From Burkholderiaceae bacterium (lineage in GTDB: Bacteria; Pseudomonadota; Gammaproteobacteria; Burkholderiales; Burkholderiaceae_C), in assembly GCA_023262645.1 (NCBI GenBank), contig JALRAA010000119.1:1-5606 (forward strand): a DNA stretch of 5,606 nucleotides. The letters are read 5' to 3'. Position numbers and translations under genes: made by a program. Every line of letters begins with the position of its first letter. Positions within the stretch are counted from its first letter, which is position 1. Positions 1 through 5,402 of the stretch are shown here, one piece after another. The notes beneath the pieces were generated by a model, which worked only from the letters and a program-made list of their open reading frames with translations, was not told where the DNA came from and ran no database searches.

Positions 1-2
1 AG

Positions 3-398
3 ATACAATTAGTTGCAAATTACGTTCTTGGACATCCTAAAAGCCCGTTCGTGTTTTATCCGTATGGAACTGGAGTGAACTTAATCAATCATGCTACCCA
101 TAAAGACTTAACGGCAAATGTCAAGTTTGTTTGGTCTGAAAAAGACTATCACGACCAGCAATACTTAGAAATGGATATTGAAACTATTGAAGAAGAAGGT
201 GTCAGTCCTTTTGTCCACATCATGGATCTAGTGGCAACTAAAGATATATTGAAAGGAGAAGAGCTACTGTTGGATTATGGTGAATCTTTTGATCAGAATT
301 TGAGGCAATTTATTGATACTTACCTAGGAAGCATTCATGAATTTTCACTCGGAAACGAGTCTGCAGCTGTATTGAATGCCAAAAATGAACCTTACCGC
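3..398 (+). CDS. SET-domain protein fragment, eukaryote-like (partial at both ends)
   Basis: The frame is open from the first complete codon at base 3, so the gene begins outside the window; the GTG at base 51 is only an internal valine. Two hallmarks of the SET methyltransferase fold are visible. One is an Asn-His motif (Asn codon 87-89, His 90-92, in GVNLINHA) followed by an ANVKFVW stretch. The other is a DILKGEELLLDYG segment whose Tyr codon is 276-278. In SET enzymes these two elements form the pseudoknot and cofactor/lysine site, and many methylate protein lysines; substrate and activity cannot be told here. A leading GHPKSPFVFYPYG stretch resembles a SET subfamily I recall from diatoms and related protists. 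G+C is about 37%, far below the rest of the window. No intron is evident. The SET-like sequence fades near base 395, where PBP1A begins in the same frame. I infer foreign (eukaryotic) DNA joined to a bacterial contig. Confidence 0.72.
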
Positions 399-412
399 AC
401 GATCAAAGCCGA
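385..412. other. Junction between AT-rich eukaryote-like DNA and bacterial mrcA
   Basis: Within these bases the encoded protein changes from SET-family tail sequence (AAVLNAKNEP) to PBP1A sequence (IKAEDQEIAYQ). Base composition shifts at the same place, from about 37% G+C before to about 55% after. The residues YRT at 393-401 could belong to either parent, which would fit a short stretch of shared sequence at the join. No insertion sequence, direct repeat or integrase-type site is visible on either side. I infer a chimeric join, most simply a misassembly or ligation artefact, rather than a natural gene fusion. Confidence 0.7.
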
Positions 413-1835
413 AGACCAAGAAATTGCTTACCAAGCGTTGCGTCGCGGAATCTTGGACTACGAATTGCGACAGGTCTACCGTGGGCCGGAGAAATTCATC
501 GACTTGCCCACCAACCCGCGCGAGTTAGAAGATGCGATCGACGATGCCTTGATTGAAGCCGGTGACAAAGGCGATTTGCTCAGCGCCGTGGTGCTCGAAG
601 CCACACCCAAAAAAGTGCGTGTGATGCGCCAAAACAGCGAAATACTGGACATCACCGGAGACGGTTTGAAACCCGTGACTTCAGGCTTGTCCGAGAAGGC
701 ACCCGCCAACATCAAACTTCGCCCGGGGGCAGTGGTGCGGGTGGCCAAAAATCCCAAAGGCGAATGGGGACTGACCCAGTTGCCGGAGGTTGAAGGCGCA
801 TTCGTGGCTATCGATCCGGTCGATGGTGCCATTCGCTCGCTGGTTGGGGGATTTGATTTCGAGAAAAACAAATTCAACCATGTGATCCAGGCATGGCGTC
901 AACCAGGCTCGAGCTTCAAGCCATTCATTTATTCAGCCGCCTTGGAAAAAGGATTCACCGCCACCACCCAAGTCAATGACGCACCGTTGTTTTTTGATGC
1001 CGCCGCCACTGGCAGCCAAGCTTGGGAACCTAAAAATTACGACGGCAAGTTTGAAGGCGTGATGAGCTTGAAAACAGCGTTGGCGAAATCCAAAAACATG
1101 GTGTCTATCCGCATCCTGCAGGCTGTCGGTCCACAAAATGCGCAACAGTGGATCAGCCGCTTTGGTTTCGATCCCGAAAAACATCCGCCTTATCTGACCA
1201 TGGCACTGGGTGCGGGTTCAGTCACACCCATGCAAGTGGCTCTCGGCTATTCGGTGTTTGCCAACGGCGGGTATTTGGTCAAACCTTATTTGATCACCAA
1301 GGTCACCGATCCCTTGGGCAAGGTGTTGTCCAACTACACGCCGATTGAATTGGACGAACGTTCACGCGCCATCGAACCACGCAACGCATTTGTCATCAGC
1401 CATTTGCTGCAAGAAGTGACCCGTTCAGGCACCGCCATGCGTGCCCAAGCCACGCTCAAACGCGGTGACATCTACGGCAAAACAGGTACCACCAACGACT
1501 CCATGGACGCCTGGTTTGCCGGCTACCACGCCAGCCTCACTGCGGTGACTTGGATCGGCTATGACACGCCGCGCAAACTCGGCGACCGCGAAACCGGTGG
1601 CGGCTTGAGCTTGCCGGTTTGGATCACTTATATGCAACATGCCTTGAAAAACACGCCCGTTGGTGGCATGCCGGTTCCCTCTGGCGTGGTGTTTGAAGGC
1701 AACGACTGGTTTTTCAGCGAGTTCGCGCACGGTAATGGTGTGACCACTTTGGGTATCGATGGCAAAGCGGGCGATGCTGAAGGCGCGGCAGCCGACCCCG
1801 AGAAAAAGAAAATCTTGGATATGTTCAAAGACTGA
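399..1835 (+). CDS. mrcA: Penicillin-binding protein 1A, C-terminal transpeptidase part (5'-truncated)
   Basis: This is the C-terminal part of a class A penicillin-binding protein (PBP1A, also ponA), an inner-membrane enzyme that polymerises and cross-links peptidoglycan in the periplasm. Similarity begins near TIKAEDQEIAYQALRRG (from about base 399). The region up to about base 790 should be the linker and OB-like domain. The transpeptidase domain starts near EVEGAFVAIDP. All three catalytic motifs are present: SSFK with nucleophile Ser at 909-911 and Lys at 918-920, SKN at 1089-1097, and KTG at 1479-1487. The protein ends in a charged tail rich in Ala, Glu and Lys. About 479 residues remain; family members in this group are near 750-800, so the signal anchor and GT51 glycosyltransferase domain are absent. 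They are replaced in frame by the SET-domain sequence. The exact first bacterial base is uncertain by roughly 10-15 bases. In the source genome the gene is presumably intact. It converges on cyaY. Confidence 0.93.
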   Translation, partial: TIKAEDQEIAYQALRRGILDYELRQVYRGPEKFIDLPTNPRELEDAIDDALIEAGDKGDLLSAVVLEATPKKVRVMRQNSEILDITGDGLKPVTSGLSEKAPANIKLRPGAVVRVAKNPKGEWGLTQLPEVEGAFVAIDPVDGAIRSLVGGFDFEKNKFNHVIQAWRQPGSSFKPFIYSAALEKGFTATTQVNDAPLFFDAAATGSQAWEPKNYDGKFEGVMSLKTALAKSKNMVSIRILQAVGPQNAQQWISRFGFDPEKHPPYLTMALGAGSVTPMQVALGYSVFANGGYLVKPYLITKVTDPLGKVLSNYTPIELDERSRAIEPRNAFVISHLLQEVTRSGTAMRAQATLKRGDIYGKTGTTNDSMDAWFAGYHASLTAVTWIGYDTPRKLGDRETGGGLSLPVWITYMQHALKNTPVGGMPVPSGVVFEGNDWFFSEFAHGNGVTTLGIDGKAGDAEGAAADPEKKKILDMFKD

Positions 1836-1846
1836 TCACGCACATG

Positions 1847-1868
1847 AAAGCCGTGACAGCATGGCTTT
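1847..1868. terminator. Weak hairpin between convergent mrcA and cyaY
   Basis: Bases 1847-1854 can pair with 1861-1868, giving an 8-bp stem (one G-U pair for the + strand RNA) around a 6-base loop. It lies in the 31-base gap between the two stop codons and its last two bases overlap the cyaY stop. A bidirectional terminator would suit the convergent layout, but neither strand has a following T-run, so an intrinsic terminator is only a possibility. Confidence 0.3.
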
Positions 1869-2196
1869 AACGCGAAAAATGCAAAGCCGCGCCAAATTGT
1901 TCGCTGGCATCTTTCGTGAGTTGCTCCCAAAACTCGCCTTGGCCTTTGGTGTCTTGCCAAAGTGCGCCATCAAACCGATAGTGGTAACCCCCGCTTTGCG
2001 CTGCCAACCAGACTTCGTGCAACGGTTTTTGCAGGTTCACTATCAATTGACTGCGGTTGGGAAAGGTGATGGTGACCATGCCGCCGACCCGCTGGTTGTC
2101 AATGTCTATATCGGCCTGTTCGTTGAGCAGGTCGCAGGCTTTTTCCAGTTGTTGCAACAAGCGCTCGGCTTGGTCCATGAATTCGTTATCGGTCAT
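1867..2196 (-). CDS. cyaY: Iron-sulfur cluster assembly protein CyaY (bacterial frataxin)
   Basis: A 109-residue cytoplasmic protein that matches CyaY in length (about 106 residues in E. coli) and motifs. CyaY binds iron and interacts with the cysteine desulfurase IscS, modulating Fe-S cluster assembly on IscU. Visible family features are an acidic N-terminal helix (DNEFMDQAERLLQQLEKACD) carrying potential iron-binding acidic residues, then ADIDIDNQRVGGMVTITFPN, then the sheet core NRSQLIVNLQKPLHEVWLA, and a terminal EFWEQLTKDASEQF helix. The ATG at 2194-2196 gives the standard N-terminus; only a weak AGAGA-like ribosome site lies upstream. It is transcribed divergently from lptM with 59 bases between the starts, and it converges on mrcA. 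The isc genes themselves are not in the window. Nothing suggests damage. Confidence 0.95.
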   Translation of the reverse strand: MTDNEFMDQAERLLQQLEKACDLLNEQADIDIDNQRVGGMVTITFPNRSQLIVNLQKPLHEVWLAAQSGGYHYRFDGALWQDTKGQGEFWEQLTKDASEQFGAALHFSR

Positions 2197-2241
2197 CTGC
2201 GTTGGTTTCTCTGTGGTGAACTGCTCGGTGTGGGAGCGGCT

Positions 2242-2249
2242 ATTACAAT
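2242..2249. promoter_or_regulatory. Overlapping -10-like elements for divergent lptM-lysA (+) and cyaY (-)
   Basis: In the 59-base cyaY/lptM gap, TACAAT at 2244-2249 on the + strand matches the sigma-70 -10 consensus at five of six bases. TGTAAT at 2247-2242 on the - strand also matches five of six. Neither has a good -35 at the usual spacing. The + element ends six bases before the lptM ATG, so a start of transcription 6-7 bases downstream would produce a leaderless or nearly leaderless mRNA. The - element would give cyaY a leader of roughly 35-40 bases. Identification rests on sequence match and position only. Confidence 0.35.
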
Positions 2250-2255
2250 TTCGTC

Positions 2256-2426
2256 ATGAAATCAGCGATTCTAGGCAGCCTGCTCGCCCTGGCGATCACC
2301 ATGGTCATGGGCTGCGGCATGAAGGGCGAATTGGTGTTACCCACCGAGCCTGAATCCAGAGACCGCGCCAAGTTCCCCGATGTGCTGATTCCGTCTTCGC
2401 CATCTGACAGCCCCGCCAAACGCTGA
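2256..2426 (+). CDS. lptM: Small lipoprotein LptM (YifL family), LPS translocon maturation factor
   Basis: This 56-residue reading frame starts at ATG 2256. It has a lipoprotein signal peptide: a Lys at position 2, a hydrophobic stretch at about 4-18 (AILGSLLALAITMVM), and a lipobox-like VMGC whose Cys20 would be lipidated. Directly after it comes CGMKGELVLPTE, matching the C-G-x-K-G-x-L-x-x-P signature of the LptM/YifL family. The rest is a short Pro/Ser-rich hydrophilic tail. In E. coli LptM binds the LptD-LptE outer-membrane LPS translocon and promotes correct LptD disulfide formation. Its place just before lysA is also as in other proteobacteria. There are 24 bases between its stop and lysA, so the two are probably co-transcribed. 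No Shine-Dalgarno sequence precedes the ATG, in line with a possible leaderless start. Small size is normal for the family. Confidence 0.88.
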   Translation: MKSAILGSLLALAITMVMGCGMKGELVLPTEPESRDRAKFPDVLIPSSPSDSPAKR

Positions 2427-2450
2427 GTTTGGCTTCACTGAAACCGTTTC

Positions 2451-3770
2451 ATGACCTCTACCCCACTGCCAGGCGCGCCGTTTCTGGCTTACCGCGACTC
2501 TCAACTGTTCATCGAGGACATGGGGCTGCAAGACTTGGCCAACACCCACGGTACCCCCTTGTTTGTCTATTCCAAAGCGGCCATGTTGCATGCCTTGGCC
2601 GCCTACCAACGGGCGTTTGTCGGTCGGGATGCCAAAGTGCATTACGCCATGAAAGCCAATTCCAGCTTGGGCGTGTTGCAGGTGTTTGCCCAAGCGGGTT
2701 GTGGCTTTGACATCGTGTCTGCTGGCGAACTCGAACGGGTGCTGGCTGCGGGTGGGCAGGCTGCAGATGTGATTTTTTCTGGCGTGGGCAAAACCCGTGC
2801 TGAAATGCGCATGGCGTTGCAAGCAGGCATTGCTTGCTTCAATGTCGAAAGCGAAGCAGAGTTGGATGTGCTCAACCAAGTGGCTGTGTCTTTGGGCAAA
2901 GTGGCCCCGGTCAGCATCCGCGTCAACCCGAACGTGGACCCCAAAACCCACCCTTACATATCCACCGGTCTCAAAGGCAACAAATTTGGCATCGCGCACG
3001 AGCGCACATTGCAGGCCTACCAGCATGCAGCCCAATTGCCCGGCTTGAAGGTCGTGGGCATCGATTGCCATATCGGCTCTCAAATCACCACCAGCGAGCC
3101 CTACCTGGACGCATTGGACAAGGTGCTGGACCTGGTCGAACAGATTGAGAAAGCGGGTATTCGCATTCACCACCTCGATTTTGGTGGCGGTCTGGGCATC
3201 AACTACAACAACGACACCCCGCCTGCCGCCGATTCGCTGTGGTCAGCGCTGCTGGCTCGGTTGGATGCACGCGGCTTTGGACAACGGCGTTTGATGATCG
3301 AACCGGGCCGTTCCTTGGTTGGCAACGCGGGCGTGTGCCTGAGCGAGGTGCAATACCTCAAGCCCGGCGAGCAAAAAAACTTTTGCATCATCGATGCCGC
3401 CATGAACGATTTGCCGCGCCCCGCGATGTACGAAGCGTTTCACCAAATCGTGCCATTGGTGCACACCGACAAGCCAGCGCAGTTGTACGACGTGGTGGGG
3501 CCGGTTTGCGAAAGCGGTGACTGGATCGGGCGTGACCGGTTGCTGAACATACAAGCTGGCGAAAAGCTGGCGGTGTTGTCAGCCGGTGCGTATTGCATGA
3601 GCATGGCCAGCAACTACAACACCCGGGGTCGCGCTGCCGAGCTGTTGGTGGACGGAAACCAAGCCCATGTGATTCGACAGCGTGAAACCATGGCAGATCA
3701 GCTGCGTGGTGAAGTTTTGCCTTTTCCCCAAACTCGCCACGCCAGCAACACGCCCAACACCAAGGTGTAA
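2451..3770 (+). CDS. lysA: Diaminopimelate decarboxylase
   Basis: LysA is the last enzyme of lysine biosynthesis: a cytoplasmic, PLP-dependent fold-type III decarboxylase that turns meso-2,6-diaminopimelate into L-lysine and CO2. The 439-residue product shows the full motif series: YAMKAN with the PLP Schiff-base Lys68, FDIVSAGEL near 87-94, HIGSQ at 207-211, the phosphate-binding GGG at 245-247, EPGRS at 284-288, the active-site CESGD at 353-357 from the partner subunit, and GAYCMSMASNYN at 379-390. The start at ATG 2451 fits the family N-terminus (PFLAYRDSQLFIEDMGLQDLA), although no clear ribosome site precedes it. lptM lies 24 bases upstream. The last ~24 codons run antisense through the 3' end of msrQ and form a polar tail (LPFPQTRHASNTPNTKV) past the conserved fold. 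This tail is probably dispensable lineage-specific sequence. Confidence 0.97.
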   Translation: MTSTPLPGAPFLAYRDSQLFIEDMGLQDLANTHGTPLFVYSKAAMLHALAAYQRAFVGRDAKVHYAMKANSSLGVLQVFAQAGCGFDIVSAGELERVLAAGGQAADVIFSGVGKTRAEMRMALQAGIACFNVESEAELDVLNQVAVSLGKVAPVSIRVNPNVDPKTHPYISTGLKGNKFGIAHERTLQAYQHAAQLPGLKVVGIDCHIGSQITTSEPYLDALDKVLDLVEQIEKAGIRIHHLDFGGGLGINYNNDTPPAADSLWSALLARLDARGFGQRRLMIEPGRSLVGNAGVCLSEVQYLKPGEQKNFCIIDAAMNDLPRPAMYEAFHQIVPLVHTDKPAQLYDVVGPVCESGDWIGRDRLLNIQAGEKLAVLSAGAYCMSMASNYNTRGRAAELLVDGNQAHVIRQRETMADQLRGEVLPFPQTRHASNTPNTKV

Positions 3771-4324
3771 ACCCACACCTCTTCATAATTGTTTTTGCCG
3801 GCCCGCATCCAATAAAAATGCAACAAGGCAAACACCGGCAGCACATACACCAGACGATGCAGCTTCTGCCAGCGTTTGCCGCCCAACCAACGAACCGCCG
3901 CGTTCGAAGAGGTCAATGCCAGCGGCAGCATGAAAACAAAACCTAGCATTCCCAACCATATAAATGGCCGTTTCACCAAGTCTTTGGCTATCTCGTTGAT
4001 TTCAAGGTTTTGGTCAAACCATGCATAGCACAGCAGATGCAAACTGGCGTACACAAAGCACGCCACGCCGGTGCTGCGCCGAAACCTCAGCAACACAGGT
4101 GCCTTCAATAAGTCGCGCAGCGGGCTGATTGCCAGCACCAGACACAACAAACGCAAAGTCCAATCGCCACTGGAGCGGCTCAAGGCCTCGGCGGGGTTGG
4201 CACCCAGCGCATCATGGAATACCGCCCACACCCAGCCAGCGAAAGGCAGCGCCAACATGGCATACCAACACCCATGCGCGCGCGGCGACAGCAGTGCTTG
4301 TTGCCACGACACCTTATTCAGCAT
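3698..4324 (-). CDS. msrQ: MsrQ, heme-binding membrane subunit of the MsrPQ methionine sulfoxide reductase
   Basis: MsrQ (YedZ) is an inner-membrane b-type cytochrome of the ferric-reductase-like family that passes electrons from the quinone pool to periplasmic MsrP. The 208-residue product has about six hydrophobic segments, near 20-37, 56-73, 86-103, 119-137, 157-172 and 181-198. Likely heme-ligand histidines are His96 (ASLHLLCY), His156 (QKLHRLVYV) and His169 (ALLHFYW). The SGDWTLRLL..SPLR and FRRSTG segments are typical of the family. The ATG at 4322-4324 lies 26 bases after the msrP stop, with little ribosome-site complementarity, so translation may depend on msrP. The last ~24 codons, including part of the final membrane helix, overlap lysA in antisense. 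Length and motifs indicate an intact gene. Confidence 0.95.
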   Translation of the reverse strand: MLNKVSWQQALLSPRAHGCWYAMLALPFAGWVWAVFHDALGANPAEALSRSSGDWTLRLLCLVLAISPLRDLLKAPVLLRFRRSTGVACFVYASLHLLCYAWFDQNLEINEIAKDLVKRPFIWLGMLGFVFMLPLALTSSNAAVRWLGGKRWQKLHRLVYVLPVFALLHFYWMRAGKNNYEEVWVYTLVLGVLLAWRVWGKGKTSPRS

Positions 4325-4350
4325 GACAAGTGCAACGCGTCCAACAGGTG

Positions 4351-5334
4351 TCAGAAGTTTTTGGCCAAATCCATGCCCGCGTACAACTGGCCGACTTGCG
4401 GTTCGTAACCGTTGAACATCTGGGTTTTGATTTTTTTGGCAAACAAACCGCCCTCGCCGATTCGTCGCTCGGTGGCCTGGCTCCAGCGCGGGTGGTCTAC
4501 CGTGGGGTTCACATTGGAATAAAAACCGTATTCATGGGCGGCGGCTTTGTTCCACGCGGTGAGTGGCTGTTTTTCGGTGAAACGAATCTTCACGATGCTC
4601 TTGCCGCTCTTAAAACCGTATTTCCAAGGCACGGTGATACGCACGGGTGCGCCGTTTTGGTTGGGCAGCACTTCGCCATACATGCCAAAGGTCAAAAGGG
4701 TCAGGGGATGCATGGCTTCATCCATGCGCAAGCCTTCGGTGTAGGGCCAGCTCAACACCCGAGAGCCCACATAAGGCATGGTTTTGGGGTCGGCCAAGGT
4801 GATGAATTCCACGAACTTGGCGCTGCCCAATGGCTCGACTTTTTTGATGAGTTCTGACAAAGAAAAACCCACCCAAGGAATGACCATGGACCAACCCTCC
4901 ACGCATCGCAAACGGTAAATACGCTCTTCCATGGCCGAGAGTTTCAGCAACTCTTCCAACGACAAGCTGCCAGGTTTTTTCACCAAGCCTTCTATCTCCA
5001 CTGTCCATGGCCGGGTTTTGAGCGTGTGCGCATTTTCGGCGGGATCGGCTTTGTCGGTGCCGAACTCGTAAAAATTGTTGTAGGTGGTCGCGCTCTTATA
5101 AGTGGTGATATTTTCTGTGGCTTGTGCACCTGCTAGCGCAGACGGCTTGGCGTCAAGCGGCGTCAATTTGCCAGGCCGAGGCACCGGCGTTTGCGCCAGA
5201 GCACTTGCACCAGACGCCAACAAACCAGCCGCACCGAGGTGTGTCAAAAAAGACCGTCTTTGTGCATAGACCTGCGGCGGCGTGATCTCACTGGGTACGG
5301 GGTGGAGAAAACCATCGTCTTTGCGAATCAGCAT
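4351..5334 (-). CDS. msrP: MsrP, periplasmic protein-methionine-sulfoxide reductase, molybdopterin catalytic subunit
   Basis: MsrP (YedY) is a soluble periplasmic Mo-molybdopterin enzyme of the sulfite-oxidase fold. It reduces methionine sulfoxide in oxidised envelope proteins with electrons from MsrQ. From ATG 5334 the product has 327 residues. It has an N-terminal LHPVPSEITPPQVYAQRR segment with the Tat twin-arginine pair at Arg26-Arg27 (QRRSFL) and a hydrophobic stretch to ASALA at 43-47, where signal cleavage is likely. The conserved YNNFYEFG lies at 85-92, and the YRLRCVEGWSM motif contains Cys144, the expected Mo ligand. The C-terminal region (APVRITVPWKYGFKSGKS) matches the cofactor-binding part of the family. 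The in-frame TTG at 5340 abuts the AGGAG ribosome site and cannot use it, so the ATG six bases downstream of that site is preferred. msrQ follows after 26 bases, forming the usual msrPQ operon. Confidence 0.97.
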   Translation of the reverse strand: MLIRKDDGFLHPVPSEITPPQVYAQRRSFLTHLGAAGLLASGASALAQTPVPRPGKLTPLDAKPSALAGAQATENITTYKSATTYNNFYEFGTDKADPAENAHTLKTRPWTVEIEGLVKKPGSLSLEELLKLSAMEERIYRLRCVEGWSMVIPWVGFSLSELIKKVEPLGSAKFVEFITLADPKTMPYVGSRVLSWPYTEGLRMDEAMHPLTLLTFGMYGEVLPNQNGAPVRITVPWKYGFKSGKSIVKIRFTEKQPLTAWNKAAAHEYGFYSNVNPTVDHPRWSQATERRIGEGGLFAKKIKTQMFNGYEPQVGQLYAGMDLAKNF

Positions 5335-5340
5335 GTGCAA

Positions 5341-5345
5341 CTCCT
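5341..5345 (-). promoter_or_regulatory. Ribosome binding site of msrP
   Basis: AGGAG on the - strand stands six bases before the ATG at 5334-5332, which is ideal spacing. It settles the choice between this ATG and the upstream in-frame TTG at 5340, which immediately follows the site. It is the strongest Shine-Dalgarno sequence seen before any gene here. Confidence 0.85.
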
Positions 5346-5351
5346 GAGCAT

Positions 5352-5378
5352 AAAAAAGGCTGACACAGGGTCAGCCTT
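5352..5378 (-). terminator. Rho-independent terminator after the cytochrome c gene
   Basis: Bases 5356-5364 and 5370-5378 are perfect inverted repeats (AAGGCTGAC against GTCAGCCTT), giving a 9-bp stem with a 5-base loop. On the - strand the stem ends in and is followed by six U in total (5357-5352), then A. On the + strand no T-run follows, so the signal acts on leftward transcription. It lies 24 bases past the cytochrome stop codon and 17 bases before the msrP ATG. It should separate the cytochrome transcript from msrPQ. Confidence 0.9.
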
Positions 5379-5402
5379 GAGGGGATGAAAAAAGACGGGG
5401 GA

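Noticed and set aside
51..1835. GTG at base 51 as the start of a natural 594-residue SET-PBP1A fusion protein
   Set aside because: The frame is open back to the window edge, GTG 51 falls inside the conserved SET-family segment, and composition changes abruptly at the join, so this is neither a true start nor a likely natural protein.
1759..2259. Open frame (166 codons) on the + strand across the mrcA end and cyaY
   Set aside because: It overlaps the mrcA 3' end out of frame and is antisense to an intact cyaY; no recognisable protein features.
2337..3173. Long open frame (278 codons) on the - strand within lysA
   Set aside because: It is antisense to a complete, motif-bearing lysA; its His- and Gln-rich translation resembles no family I know and reflects codon bias of the opposite strand.
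3388..3846. Cys- and Arg-rich open frame on the - strand across the lysA end and msrQ
   Set aside because: It is a shadow of lysA on the opposite strand and overlaps the msrQ 3' end in another frame; both real genes carry full family motifs here.
5335..5340. TTG at 5338-5340 as the msrP start
   Set aside because: It directly abuts the AGGAG ribosome site with no spacing; the ATG at 5332-5334 has a six-base spacer and gives the family's usual N-terminus.
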